Of a stretch of 64,000 nucleotides of DNA, positions 1-9,270 are shown piece after piece. Position 1 is the first letter of the stretch, and every line of letters begins with the position of its first letter. This stretch comes from Bacteroidota bacterium (GTDB lineage: Bacteria > Bacteroidota > Bacteroidia > Cytophagales > Cyclobacteriaceae), in assembly GCA_947470895.1 (NCBI GenBank), contig CANIVF010000004.1, forward strand, positions 49,112 through 113,111, written 5' to 3'. Position numbers and translations under genes: made by a program. Below the pieces are notes generated by a model, which worked only from the letters and a program-made list of their open reading frames with translations, did not search any database and was not told where the DNA came from.

Positions 1-803
1 GCGGCTTGTTTGTTTCCTTCGTGGTAGTTCTGGTGAAAGAGCTTGCTATGGGAGTACTTACAGAGGTTGAAGAAATCACTAATCTTCTTCATGTTCCTAT
101 GGTTGGCGCCATCACCCTAAATAGGTATAAAACAGAACAAGTTGTGCTGAATTATCCAAGGTCTGCATTAACGGAATCGTTTAGAGGATTACGATTGAAC
201 CTTGAATATTTTTTCCAGAACACTAACGGAAAAATATTGGCTGTTCATTCGTATGTTTCGGGTGAGGGTAAATCTTTTGTGACTTTTAATTTGGCATTGA
301 TATTTGCAATGGGCAAAAAGAAGGTGTTGTTGGTTGACGGTGATCTAAGAAAGTCGAGGTTGCACGAAATTTTAAATCTAGATGTTGAAAAGGGATTAAG
401 TGACTATTTGCAAGGAGATAGTTCATTGAAAGATATAGTGAGACCAACAGACATACCAAACTTGAGTTTTGTTTCATCAGGATCACTTTATGAGAATTCG
501 TCTGAGTTATTAAATAATGGAGCTTTGCGTGATTTTATTACTCAAGTCAGAGAGCAATTTGATTATGTAATTATTGATAATGCACCCTTTGGTGTAGTGT
601 ATGATCCAGTAATTGTTGGAATATACGCTGACTTTAATTTGCTTTTGATCCGATTGAATAAAAGTGACGGAGAGGAAATTGATGCCATTAATAAAGTTGC
701 TCAGGATGGTATTTTAAAGAATGTGATGGTGGCTATAAATGGTAAGAAACAAATTAGAGGTCACGGTTATTACACAGAAGATACCAAAGCCGAAAAGGGT
801 TGA
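1..803 (+). CDS. Wzc/CpsD-like tyrosine kinase, C-terminal part (5' truncated by window)
   Basis: The reading frame is open from the window edge, so the N-terminus is missing. The first visible residues are hydrophobic and fit the last membrane segment of a Wzz/Wzc co-polymerase. Counting from the TTG at base 6, an atypical Walker A (GEGKS, residues 86-90), a Walker A' strand (VLLVDGD, 107-113) and a Walker B-like strand (VIIDNAP, 188-194) follow in the order of BY-kinases. Walker B has DNAP where DTPP is usual. The tail carries a Tyr-Tyr pair (HGYYTED) that could be autophosphorylated, as in the tyrosine clusters of Wzc. Such kinases control polymerisation and export of capsule or exopolysaccharide at the inner membrane. 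The polysaccharide cluster itself would lie to the left of the window. Confidence 0.88.
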   Translation, partial: GLFVSFVVVLVKELAMGVLTEVEEITNLLHVPMVGAITLNRYKTEQVVLNYPRSALTESFRGLRLNLEYFFQNTNGKILAVHSYVSGEGKSFVTFNLALIFAMGKKKVLLVDGDLRKSRLHEILNLDVEKGLSDYLQGDSSLKDIVRPTDIPNLSFVSSGSLYENSSELLNNGALRDFITQVREQFDYVIIDNAPFGVVYDPVIVGIYADFNLLLIRLNKSDGEEIDAINKVAQDGILKNVMVAINGKKQIRGHGYYTEDTKAEKG

Positions 804-1021
804 TTTAGTAAACTCGGATCACGGCACCGGTAAATGTACACCTTGTTAATTCTTCATAGCAATGAATTTCAATCGCATTGGATTTTTAAGTTCTGTTAAT
901 TTATCAGCTGCATAAAAATTGAATCGTTTTCTTTTGTTGAATATCAATTAGCCTGTGTAATACCCATCCAGATACCAGGTAGAATATTATTGAAATTTGC
1001 AGAAAGACTTTATATTCAAGC

Positions 1022-2053
1022 ATGAATTCAATTAAGCTTACCCAATATTCACATGGTGCAGGTTGTGGCTGCAAAATTTCTCCAGCCGTACTCGATACAA
1101 TTCTTCATTCAGATCTGGTAAAGTCTCAATTCCCAAACCTCCTTGTCGGGAATGAATCGAAGGATGATGCTGCCGTTTTTGATCTGGGAGACGGAACATG
1201 CGTGATCAGCACCACTGATTTCTTTATGCCAATTGTTGACGATCCTTTTACCTTTGGATCGATCGCCTCGGTAAATGCTATTAGCGACATCTATGCCATG
1301 GGGGGTTCTCCATTGATGGCCGTTGCAATCTTAGGTTGGCCTATTAACAAGATACCAGCCGAAGTAGCAAAACAAGTGTTAGAGGGTAGTCGTCATGTTT
1401 GTGCAGAGGCCGGTATTCCGCTGGCTGGGGGTCATAGTATTGATAGCCCCGAACCTATTTTTGGCTTGGCTGTAACGGGTATTGTTCGAAAGGTAAATCT
1501 AAAGAAGAATAGTACAGCAACAGAGGGCAACCTTCTTTATCTGACCAAGCCAATTGGAGTGGGTATGATCACCACTGCACTCAAGCGAGGCCTTGCACTT
1601 CCTGAGGACTTTGAAGAAGCGGTTCAGGTGATGTCGCGACTCAATGACCTGGGAAAGGATTTAGGTATGTTAGACTATGTAAGAGCCCTCACCGATGTAA
1701 CTGGCTTTGGCTTGTTAGGACATTTAGTGGAGGTGTGTGAAGGTAGTGACCTTTCTGCGCAAATTGAATATGCTAAGATTCCAATGCTGAAAAATATTTC
1801 ACATTACGCATCTAAAATGATTTATCCAGATAATACCATGCGTAACTGGAGTAGCTATCAGAGTAAAGTAATTGGTATTGGAGCAGAATCATTATTGACG
1901 TTATGCGACCCTCAAACGAGTGGAGGTTTATTGGTTTGCGTTGATGCTACTCAGGCCTCATCTTTTGAAAGTTTTGCAAAACAAAAAGGATATGTTCTGG
2001 AGCCTTTTGGTAAATTGATAAAGCGAAGTGAACCGTTAATTACAATTCAATGA
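1022..2053 (+). CDS. selD: selenide, water dikinase
   Basis: A full-length SelD (343 aa) that makes selenophosphate from selenide and ATP. The N-terminus has the glycine-rich active loop GAGCGCK, with Cys15 and Lys18 in the positions of catalytic Cys17 and Lys20 of E. coli SelD. The active residue is Cys, not Sec. AIRS-type ATP-binding motifs follow (DDAAVFDLGDG, STTDFF). Neither selA/selB nor the tRNA 2-selenouridine synthase mnmH is in the window, so the consumer of selenophosphate is not visible. The stop overlaps the start of the next gene in an ATGA, so the two are probably translationally coupled. Confidence 0.95.
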   Translation: MNSIKLTQYSHGAGCGCKISPAVLDTILHSDLVKSQFPNLLVGNESKDDAAVFDLGDGTCVISTTDFFMPIVDDPFTFGSIASVNAISDIYAMGGSPLMAVAILGWPINKIPAEVAKQVLEGSRHVCAEAGIPLAGGHSIDSPEPIFGLAVTGIVRKVNLKKNSTATEGNLLYLTKPIGVGMITTALKRGLALPEDFEEAVQVMSRLNDLGKDLGMLDYVRALTDVTGFGLLGHLVEVCEGSDLSAQIEYAKIPMLKNISHYASKMIYPDNTMRNWSSYQSKVIGIGAESLLTLCDPQTSGGLLVCVDATQASSFESFAKQKGYVLEPFGKLIKRSEPLITIQ

Positions 2054-2847
2054 TTGATTCAACTCATGATAGGAGCATGCCCTTGTTCCTACTTTCAATT
2101 CTTTTTCTAGTTGCTTCCTGCAAACCAGACAATAGGGAAATTACCAATATCGCTTATACAGTGGTCAAAGCTTTTCCTCATGATCATGCAGCCTTTACAC
2201 AAGGACTCGTCATTGAGTATGGAAGATTGTTTGAAAGCACAGGGCAAGAAGGAGCATCGTGGATTGCCGAAGTGAATCTGTCCACGGGTGTACAGGACAA
2301 AAAAGTAACGCTTGATTCGATGTACTTTGGTGAAGGCATCACGATTCTAGGTAATAAAATCTATCAGCTCACCTGGAAAAGTAAAACGGGATTTGTCTAC
2401 GATGTTAACACCTTTCAAAAACTAAGCACATTTTCTTATGATCATGAAGGATGGGGAATAACTCATAACGGGAAGAATCTTATAGTAAGTGATGGCACCA
2501 ACAAAATTCATTTTCTGGATACGGCTACGTTAAATGAGGTCAGTGCGATAGAAGTAAAAGAGCGCGAAGTGGCGGTTGATAAACTTAACGAATTAGAATT
2601 CATAGATGGATACCTCTTTGCCAACCGGTGGATGACGAATGAAGTACTGAAAATAGATTTATCAAATGGCAATGTGGTCGGAAAGTTAGATTTGACTGAA
2701 TTAGCCAGAGAATCCAATCAAACTAATCCTTCTGCCGATGTACTCAATGGTATTGCTTACGAAAAGAAAAGCGGTTTGCTTTTAGTCACCGGAAAGTGGT
2801 GGCCATTTTTGTTTGCATTGCGATTGGATAAAGAAGTTAAGGAGTAA
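2050..2847 (+). CDS. glutaminyl-peptide cyclotransferase, plant/bacterial propeller type, lipoprotein
   Basis: Matches the glutamine cyclotransferase family (PF05096), a five-bladed propeller that turns N-terminal Gln of exported proteins into pyroglutamate. Family hallmarks visible are FPHDHAAFTQGL near residue 42, a YFGEGI segment, a GWGIT segment, LNELEFIDGY, and the C-terminal DVLNGIAY. A lipoprotein signal ends in LVASC at about residue 24, which points to the periplasm. The start overlaps the selD stop by 4 bp. Coupling to selD has no obvious biochemical meaning and may only reflect operon packing. Confidence 0.9.
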   Translation: MIDSTHDRSMPLFLLSILFLVASCKPDNREITNIAYTVVKAFPHDHAAFTQGLVIEYGRLFESTGQEGASWIAEVNLSTGVQDKKVTLDSMYFGEGITILGNKIYQLTWKSKTGFVYDVNTFQKLSTFSYDHEGWGITHNGKNLIVSDGTNKIHFLDTATLNEVSAIEVKEREVAVDKLNELEFIDGYLFANRWMTNEVLKIDLSNGNVVGKLDLTELARESNQTNPSADVLNGIAYEKKSGLLLVTGKWWPFLFALRLDKEVKE

Positions 2848-2864
2848 TACACCCACGATTATCT

Positions 2865-5800
2865 ATGAGAAATACATCGATACTCAGTGTAATAGTTTTC
2901 CTATCGCTTTTATTTATTGACTTTCAACTCACAGCTCAACAGCTAGACCTAAAGCAAATTCGTAATCTGAAAATTCGAAGTGTGGGCCCAGCGAATATGA
3001 GTGGGCGTATTACTGCGATTGATGTAGTGCAAAGCAATACTAAAATTATGTACATCGGTGCCGCTTCCGGTGGAGTATGGAAATCTGAAAATGGTGGCAG
3101 CGCCTGGCAAAGTATTTTTGATGACAATACTACGATTAATGTTGGGTCGATAGCGATACAACAGAGTAATCCATCTGTGATTTGGGTTGGAACAGGTGAA
3201 GGAAATCCACGCAACTCTATCAATATGGGATTGGGTTTATTCAAAAGCCTTGATGCGGGAAAAACATGGAAGCGTGTTGGACTAGAAAATTCAAAAGCGA
3301 TTCATCGCATCATCGTTGATCCTTCAAATCCCAATACAGTGTATGCGGGTGAGATGGGCGATCCTTTTACTCCAGGCAATCAGCGTGGGGTTTATAAGAC
3401 TACAGATGGAGGAAATTCATGGTCACAGATTTTGTTTACCAATAATCAAACGGGTGTGGGTGACATGGTGATGGATCCGTTCAATCCAAACAAGATTTTT
3501 GCTGCGATGTACGAGCACCATCGCACGCCTTACAGTTTTACTTCGGGTGGCCCCGGATCGGGATTGTATCTCACCTATGATGGTGGCAAGAGCTGGAAGA
3601 AATTGGGTGTTGAAAATGGATTGCCTGCCGGAGAACTCGGCCGCATTGGTATCGCTATCGCGAGGAGTAATTCAGACCGCGTCTATGCAAAAGTAGAAGC
3701 GACTAAGAATGCACTTTATCGAAGTGAGGATGGTGGACTTCATTGGACGATGATCAATGATAATCCAAGATTCACGAATAATCGTCCTTTCTATTTTCAG
3801 GATATTGCGGTTGACACAAAAGATGAAAACCGACTTTATAATATTTATCAGCCACTTTCTGTCAGTGATGATGGAGGAAAAACGTTTGATCCAACGCCCA
3901 TGATTTCGGCAGATGAAACCAAAGGTATTCATGCCGATTTTCATTCATTCTGGATTGATTCTCATGATCCAACTTTCTTCATCATTGGTGGCGATGGCGG
4001 CATTGGCATCACCCACGACAAAGGAAAGAGTTGGTATTTTCCTGAATCGATTCCAGTAGGACAATTCTATCATATCAATGTGGATAATGATAGACCCTAC
4101 AATGTGTATGGTGGTTTACAAGATAACGGCAACTGGTCGGGGCCAGGTTATGTGTGGAAGCGTGGTGGCATCCGCACACTGTATTGGCAATATTTAGTGG
4201 GTGGTGATGGATTTTATATTTCACCGGATTCTGCCAATTCGCGTTTTGGTTATGGCACTTCACAAAATGGTGATCTCTATCGCTATGATAAATTGACAGG
4301 ATACTACCTTAGCATCAGCCCTCCAGCTCCTGATATAAAAACCCGTTTACGTTTTAATTGGAACGCAGGCTTTGCTCAAGATCCTTCCAATAGTAAAATT
4401 GCCTATTATGGAAGTCAGTTTCTTCATAAGACTACCGATAAAGGTGCTACCTGGCAAATCGTTTCTCCTGATCTTACAACAAACAATATCAACCATCAGA
4501 AACAAGATTATGGTGGCTTAACGATTGATGCTTCGGGCGCAGAGATTTATAATTCTATTTTAAGCATTGCACCGAGCACATTAGATAATCAAATCGTTTG
4601 GGTGGGCACCGATGATGGTAGCGTTCAACTCACACAAAACGGAGGGAAGATCTGGACTAATCTCACATTGAACATCAAAGGACTGCCTAAAGAAAGTTGG
4701 ATTGCACAGATCAAAGCGTCACGTTACCATAAAGCAGAAGCGTGGGTAGTGGCCAACAATTATCGTCAGGGAGATTTTAATCCGTACATCTACCGCACAA
4801 AAGATTTTGGTAAAACATGGGATCGAGTTGTCGATGCTAGTAAGGTGAAGGGATATGCACTCACGATTATTCAGGATCCTATTGAGCCCAAACTTATTTT
4901 TGCTGGAACAGAAAATGGTTTGTGGATCAGCATCGATGAAGGAAAAAGTTGGGTTCAGATGAAAAATGGATTTCCATCCGTTTCTACAATGGACTTGGCT
5001 ATTCAGGAACGTGAGTCGGCACTAATCATCGGAACATTTGGTCGCGCGATTTGGATCTTGGATGATCTTATTTCACTTCGCAAAATAGCCGGATCATCAA
5101 CAATAAAAGACTTCGCTGTATTTCCAACGAATGATGCCGTACAGGTCAAGGGAATTTTTATTAACCCGCCCGGAAACATATGGACAGGTTTTAATACCAC
5201 GTTTGAAGGAGAGAATCGTCCGTTTGGTGAATCATCGATCCCCTTCTATGTGAAGTCATCTGCATTGGATAAAGAAAAGAAAGTGGTGACCGGTTATGTG
5301 TTCAATGAAACGAATGAAATGATTCAAACCATCACATCGGCAAAAATTGATTCCGGATTAAATTACGTCTCATGGCGATTGGACGAAAAGATAGCTAAGC
5401 TACCCGGTGGTTGGGATGATCCCGATGCAAAAGGAATTTTAGCATTGCCAGGTAAGTATAAGGTTGTATTGAATTATCAGGGAATGAAAGATTCCACGTA
5501 TGTGAATGTTATTCCTGATCCTCGGTTTGACTATTCAAACGAAATTGAAGTGGCCAATCATGATATCCTTAAACGGTTGGATAAAACCACAGAAAAACTT
5601 TCTATTGCCCTCAGTAGAGTGAAAGAAAGCAATGAGGTAGTTGATAAAATTTTGCTTCAGCTGAATGATGTTAAAACTCATGAGGGTGGGGCCTTGAGCA
5701 AGACTTCATATGGAATGAAGGAATCACTTAAGAAATTAAATGAGTCTGCTACCGGCTCGCGTCCTGCCAGACAAGTAGGAGCTTGGAGTTCTTTCCAGGT

Positions 5801-5999
5801 AACCCCACAATCCAAAATCTCAGAAGCGCATCAGGCATTGAGAGCCCGCTTATCAAATCCATCAATACAAGATGTGCAGCGTGTGGAAGTAGCGGAGCAA
5901 CTTACCAGAGAGTTTATAAAGCAAGTGGATGCTTTCTTCTTAAAAGATTGGAATGACTATCGCACTCAAGTAGAAGCGGCACGGCTCAGTTGGTTCTAA
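2865..5999 (+). CDS. secreted Asp-box (BNR/VPS10-sortilin-like) propeller protein
   Basis: A 1044-aa protein with a cleavable signal peptide ending near LTAQQ. At least eleven Asp-box motifs of the form S/T-x-D-x-G-x-x-W are visible (for example KSENGGSAW, KSLDAGKTW, KTTDGGNSW, RTKDFGKTW, ISIDEGKSW). They build one or two propellers in the first 730 residues. The last 300 residues form a beta-rich segment followed by a helical tail. Family members are often annotated as sortilin-like or glycosyl hydrolase, but no catalytic residues can be assigned, so the function is unknown. It is a paralogue of the gene at 12713-15877, with the same length and architecture. Some relatives carry a C-terminal secretion domain, but I do not recognise one here. 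Confidence 0.85.
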   Translation: MRNTSILSVIVFLSLLFIDFQLTAQQLDLKQIRNLKIRSVGPANMSGRITAIDVVQSNTKIMYIGAASGGVWKSENGGSAWQSIFDDNTTINVGSIAIQQSNPSVIWVGTGEGNPRNSINMGLGLFKSLDAGKTWKRVGLENSKAIHRIIVDPSNPNTVYAGEMGDPFTPGNQRGVYKTTDGGNSWSQILFTNNQTGVGDMVMDPFNPNKIFAAMYEHHRTPYSFTSGGPGSGLYLTYDGGKSWKKLGVENGLPAGELGRIGIAIARSNSDRVYAKVEATKNALYRSEDGGLHWTMINDNPRFTNNRPFYFQDIAVDTKDENRLYNIYQPLSVSDDGGKTFDPTPMISADETKGIHADFHSFWIDSHDPTFFIIGGDGGIGITHDKGKSWYFPESIPVGQFYHINVDNDRPYNVYGGLQDNGNWSGPGYVWKRGGIRTLYWQYLVGGDGFYISPDSANSRFGYGTSQNGDLYRYDKLTGYYLSISPPAPDIKTRLRFNWNAGFAQDPSNSKIAYYGSQFLHKTTDKGATWQIVSPDLTTNNINHQKQDYGGLTIDASGAEIYNSILSIAPSTLDNQIVWVGTDDGSVQLTQNGGKIWTNLTLNIKGLPKESWIAQIKASRYHKAEAWVVANNYRQGDFNPYIYRTKDFGKTWDRVVDASKVKGYALTIIQDPIEPKLIFAGTENGLWISIDEGKSWVQMKNGFPSVSTMDLAIQERESALIIGTFGRAIWILDDLISLRKIAGSSTIKDFAVFPTNDAVQVKGIFINPPGNIWTGFNTTFEGENRPFGESSIPFYVKSSALDKEKKVVTGYVFNETNEMIQTITSAKIDSGLNYVSWRLDEKIAKLPGGWDDPDAKGILALPGKYKVVLNYQGMKDSTYVNVIPDPRFDYSNEIEVANHDILKRLDKTTEKLSIALSRVKESNEVVDKILLQLNDVKTHEGGALSKTSYGMKESLKKLNESATGSRPARQVGAWSSFQVTPQSKISEAHQALRARLSNPSIQDVQRVEVAEQLTREFIKQVDAFFLKDWNDYRTQVEAARLSWF

Positions 6000-6345
6000 T
6001 AAAAGAGGATATTGACTATTGAAGAAACCACTAAGCAATTTTCGCTCGCCTCTGAAAAGAAGCGTGCTTGACGTGTGGTATTAGAGCGAGAACCGCTTCC
6101 TAGAATCGTTTGGCCTTTAGGAATATCGAGCACATCGAAAAATCACATTGTATTAGTTTGCTAGCAAACTGCAGACTTTACCAAATTACGAGTTTAAAGC
6201 CGGATATCGCAACCTGCAATTAGACACGGTTATAGAAATTGAAAGGTTAGATATTCATTTTCAAACGCCAACTGAATTTAACCCGATGGACGGACAATTC
6301 AAGGATTGGGTTTATCATGGTTGAGTGATTGCGACTAATCGCGGA
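6000..6345. other. intergenic region between convergent genes, holding an ORF remnant
   Basis: About 345 bases lie between the stop of the propeller gene and the stop of the minus-strand dehydrogenase gene. The only coding-like stretch is at 6157-6324 (separate entry). Around 6040-6095 a short imperfect inverted repeat (TTTTCGCTC and GAGCGAGAA) is visible. I see no complete gene, RNA gene or clear terminator. Confidence 0.5.
6157..6324 (+). pseudogene. ORF remnant without a start, unknown family
   Basis: This frame is open for 55 codons after a TAG at 6154 and ends with TGA at 6322. The peptide looks protein-like and amphipathic (NYEFKAGYRNLQLD, then IEIERLDIHFQTPTEFNP) rather than random. 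It lacks a start codon in its first 37 codons, the only internal ATG being close to the end. It may be the 3' end of a lost gene. I do not recognise the family. Confidence 0.3.
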
Positions 6346-7398
6346 TCAGCAATCTTTTCTTTTAGTTTGATCAATCTCCATGATCAGATCGGCACCATAG
6401 ACCATAGCGGGGGTTTGATAACCTGCTTTGAAATTTCCACTCATGATTTTTTCTGCAATGAGCACGGCTGTTTTTGCTGTGAGCGTGTAACCACTCACAG
6501 TTTCCAAGTTACTTAAACATTCTTTACCGCTGCTATCCCAAACTTTTCCCCACAGAAAACTGCGCCCTGAATTTCTTTTTTCTTCACTGGGGCCTGCGGG
6601 TTTTTGATCAATTTTTTTGAGCATGTAGTTTTTCACCCAACGCATGCGCAGGAACCAATTGAGGTACTTACTCATTTTGGCATTCTTGATCATGCCCGGA
6701 GTTGCTCCGGTATATACTTCAATGTTTGGAATACCAGTGCTGCGCCATGCCGTAGAAATATCTCCCCAAGGAATATTTAAGGTGGGCGCCTTGAACGATC
6801 CAAAATCAACATCCAACACTTTTTCTCCGAGATTGATTGGTGTGAGCTTACCGTCTTTGCGGACCAAACTTCCATTGCCAAGTCCTTCGGTCATGGTCTT
6901 CGATGTGCCACGGGATAACCCTCCTTTTGACATGGTGAAGGCCAGTTGTAAATGGGTAGCCGATGGTAAACGATTTTTTAAATGGAGCGCAAGACAATCT
7001 GAAGGCACCACATCAAAGCCAGTGCCTGGCATAATCATGATACCTGCATCTTTTCCTTTTTGATCATAGCCGGCCAGCAATTCAAATACCTGGTGCTCAC
7101 CAGTAATATCCGTATAATGTGTTTTTGTTTCGAGGCATGCATCGGCCATGGTTCTGGCTGTGTATTGAAATGGGCCACCGCAGTGAATAACTACAGCACC
7201 TTTCTTTAAAATATTTTTTAATGCTGTGGTGTCAGCAATGTCAACGACTTCAAACGGGTAGCCAGTTTCTTCACTTTGTTTTTGGAGCGATTCTTTCTTG
7301 CGACCGGAAAGAATGACGTTCAGATTTTTTGCTTTGCACTCCTGCGCAATGATTTTTCCGGTATAGCCGTAAGATCCGTAAAGAATAATGGTTGACAT
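6346..7398 (-). CDS. saccharopine dehydrogenase-like NAD(P)-binding protein
   Basis: A 350-aa protein with an N-terminal Rossmann fold. The nucleotide loop YGSYGYTGKI (residues 7-16) is the variant glycine motif of the saccharopine dehydrogenase / trans-acting enoyl reductase family. A GGPF motif follows near residue 75, then YTDITGE, GTGFDVVPSD and the substrate-side domain. Relatives act on lysine precursors or as enoyl reductases in lipid and polyketide pathways, so the substrate here cannot be told. It is followed at a 6-bp gap by the gene at 7405, which lies upstream in the same minus-strand direction, and may share its transcript. Confidence 0.82.
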   Translation of the reverse strand: MSTIILYGSYGYTGKIIAQECKAKNLNVILSGRKKESLQKQSEETGYPFEVVDIADTTALKNILKKGAVVIHCGGPFQYTARTMADACLETKTHYTDITGEHQVFELLAGYDQKGKDAGIMIMPGTGFDVVPSDCLALHLKNRLPSATHLQLAFTMSKGGLSRGTSKTMTEGLGNGSLVRKDGKLTPINLGEKVLDVDFGSFKAPTLNIPWGDISTAWRSTGIPNIEVYTGATPGMIKNAKMSKYLNWFLRMRWVKNYMLKKIDQKPAGPSEEKRNSGRSFLWGKVWDSSGKECLSNLETVSGYTLTAKTAVLIAEKIMSGNFKAGYQTPAMVYGADLIMEIDQTKRKDC

Positions 7399-7404
7399 GA
7401 GGTG

Positions 7405-7821
7405 TTATTTAATGCGTTCAACCTCTGTGACAAAGTACTTCGTTTCACCGCGCCATGGGAATTTTACTAAGCGCTCTACGTACTTCAAACTTACTCGTTC
7501 TCCGCTTAGAGAAGCTTCTTCCAGTGTTTTAACAACATCTTCTCTATCGCCAGCAACAGAAAACTCAAAGGATTCTGATACCAGATTAGGTGACTTATTG
7601 GCACCAAACGTCTGGAGGTTCAGTTGACCTTCATACGTTTTAAAAATGAATCCTTTTTTGCTAATCTTTACCACCATGCCCGAGCGAACTCCCTCAGAGT
7701 AAGATCCCCAATAGGAGAAACTAAACAATGCAATTGCCGCCAAAAGTAGGGTGATAAAAACCCTCTTGATCCACTTCGTGGATGTTGTTTTTAAATTTTG
7801 AAGCCAGTTTGTCTTTTCCAT
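7405..7821 (-). CDS. small membrane-anchored conserved protein
   Basis: 138 aa with one membrane segment near residues 22-40 and a C-terminal beta-rich domain (GMVVKISKKGF, then FEFSVAG, then YVERLVKFPWRG). This matches short Bacteroidota proteins that are often labelled 6-phosphogluconate dehydrogenase in databases. I see no dehydrogenase motif, so that label should not be trusted. It lies between the Lgt-like gene (13 bp away) and the saccharopine dehydrogenase-like gene. Function unknown. Confidence 0.7.
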   Translation of the reverse strand: MEKTNWLQNLKTTSTKWIKRVFITLLLAAIALFSFSYWGSYSEGVRSGMVVKISKKGFIFKTYEGQLNLQTFGANKSPNLVSESFEFSVAGDREDVVKTLEEASLSGERVSLKYVERLVKFPWRGETKYFVTEVERIK

Positions 7822-7834
7822 AATTTCAACGTGT

Positions 7835-8602
7835 TTACAAATTAGCTTTTCTATTTAATTTAACATAGAAATAAGCAGAAAGGCATATGATACAAAGGGA
7901 TATAAATTGTGAGTTCGAAAGAATGCCATCAATGATAAACCCCCTCTGAATATCGCCCCGGAACAGTTCTAACACTCCGCGACCCAAGGCATACGCCATT
8001 AGGTAAAGCAAAAAAAGTTGACCGTTAAATTTCTTTTTGGATTTGAATAGCCAAAGGGTTGTCATGATCACCAGGATCAAAGTAGCTTCATAAAGTTGAG
8101 TAGGGTGTAACGATGCGTTCAATGGCTCCGCCTGACATTTGCCATCCGTAAAGATGACACCCAAAAAGCTATCAGTAGGAATTCCATAACAGCAGCCGGC
8201 CATAAAACAGCCGATGCGACCAAAGCCATGAACAATGCAGGTTACTATGGCCATCACATCCAGCATACCAAGAACGGGCACTTTTATTTTTTTGAAATAC
8301 CAGAGCATGATCGGAATAGCCAGCAACAACGATCCGTAAAACACAAAGCCACTTCCCGAAATCAGTTTCTTCGGTTGATGTAAATACAACGAAGGATCTT
8401 CAAAAATGAGGAATAATTTGCCGCCAATAACTCCGGCCAGCACGAGTATAATAAACAAGTTGTTGCTTTGATCGAAGGTTAAGGAGAATTCCTTTTTTCC
8501 TTGCTTGTACATGTAGAGGAATCCAAGCAGCGCACCGATAGCAATACAAAATCCATACGAATAGATAGTAAAGGAGCCGGATTCAAACAGGATAGGATGC
8601 AT
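7835..8602 (-). CDS. Lgt-family prolipoprotein diacylglyceryl transferase-like protein
   Basis: 255 aa with about seven membrane segments, the size and topology of Lgt, which adds diacylglycerol to the lipobox cysteine. Conserved parts are HPTQLYE (166-172) and the ELFRGD segment near residue 215, which holds the late arginine. The Lgt signature differs. GRIGCFMAGCCYG (128-140) stands in place of the GRIGNFxNxE type, so the usual Asn and Glu are missing, and FYGS (88-91) stands where canonical Lgt has HGG. This Cys-rich variant form recurs in other bacteria as far as I recall. It may be the working Lgt or a paralogue. Several lipoproteins in this window need such an enzyme. Confidence 0.8.
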   Translation of the reverse strand: MHPILFESGSFTIYSYGFCIAIGALLGFLYMYKQGKKEFSLTFDQSNNLFIILVLAGVIGGKLFLIFEDPSLYLHQPKKLISGSGFVFYGSLLLAIPIMLWYFKKIKVPVLGMLDVMAIVTCIVHGFGRIGCFMAGCCYGIPTDSFLGVIFTDGKCQAEPLNASLHPTQLYEATLILVIMTTLWLFKSKKKFNGQLFLLYLMAYALGRGVLELFRGDIQRGFIIDGILSNSQFISLCIICLSAYFYVKLNRKANL

Positions 8603-8604
8603 AT

Positions 8605-8700
8605 TAATTGACCGTGGACAATTTTACAATGGACAATATAAAATGGTCGCAACCCAGTAGTCTTTTTGTATTCATTGGCAACTGTCCATTGTTAATTATA
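8605..8700. repeat. imperfect inverted repeat between lgt-like gene and frr
   Basis: A left arm around 8605-8625 (TTAATTGACCGTGGACAAT) and a right arm around 8677-8698 (GTCCATTGTTAATTA) are roughly complementary, and a direct copy of ACAATGGACAAT lies between them. The right arm reaches into the frr stop codon. It may be a small transcript-end structure or a decayed intergenic repeat. Confidence 0.4.
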
Positions 8701-9250
8701 CCGTCATGATCTCTACTTCTTTCTTCTTCAACAGCGTTTCAATTTTGGTGATAGAATCGTTTGTAAGGGTTTGCACGATTTCTTCGGCATTCTTAACATC
8801 ATCTTCCGATACGCCTTTTACTTTCTTCAGTTGTTCGTTGGTTTCTTTGCGGATGCTGCGCACACTTACTTTGCAGTGCTCGCATTCATGACTCGCCTGT
8901 TTCACCAACTGCTTTCTTCTTTCTTCCGTAAGCATCGGTATATTGATGATCACCTGAAGTCCATCATTTTGAGGAGTGAGGCCTATGTTGGCCACCATGA
9001 TGGCTTTTTCAATTTCCTGGATTAATCCTTTTTCCCAGGGCTTGATAAATAATGTTCTTGCATCGGGTGATGTAATGGATGATATTTGAGATAATGGACT
9101 TATCACGCCATAATAAGAAACCTGAATGCTATCGAGCATTGAAGGATTTGCCTTGCCTGCACGGATCTTGGCCAACTCCTGACCTACGTGCACGATGGCC
9201 TTATTCATTTGTTCTTTTGCGTCTTCCAGGTATAATTCAAGTTCCTCCAT
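8696..9250 (-). CDS. frr: ribosome recycling factor
   Basis: 184 aa, the normal length of RRF, which splits post-termination ribosomes together with EF-G. Recognised from the start (ELYLEDAKEQMNKAI), the KIRAGKANPSML segment with its conserved arginine, LFIKPWEK, GLTPQNDG, and the LTEERRKQLVKQ and RSIRKETNEQLKK hairpin helices. It lies 20 bp downstream of pyrH on the minus strand, a widespread bacterial order (pyrH-frr), and is almost certainly cotranscribed with it. Confidence 0.97.
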   Translation of the reverse strand: MEELELYLEDAKEQMNKAIVHVGQELAKIRAGKANPSMLDSIQVSYYGVISPLSQISSITSPDARTLFIKPWEKGLIQEIEKAIMVANIGLTPQNDGLQVIINIPMLTEERRKQLVKQASHECEHCKVSVRSIRKETNEQLKKVKGVSEDDVKNAEEIVQTLTNDSITKIETLLKKKEVEIMTV

Positions 9251-9270
9251 AAGAATGAAATTTATAATGA

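Noticed and set aside
1022..2053. Selenocysteine recoding in selD.
   Set aside because: The active-site codon is Cys and no in-frame TGA occurs before the terminal stop.
6644..7063. Long antisense ORF (139 codons) on the plus strand.
   Set aside because: It lies wholly opposite the well-supported saccharopine dehydrogenase-like gene and has no signal of its own.
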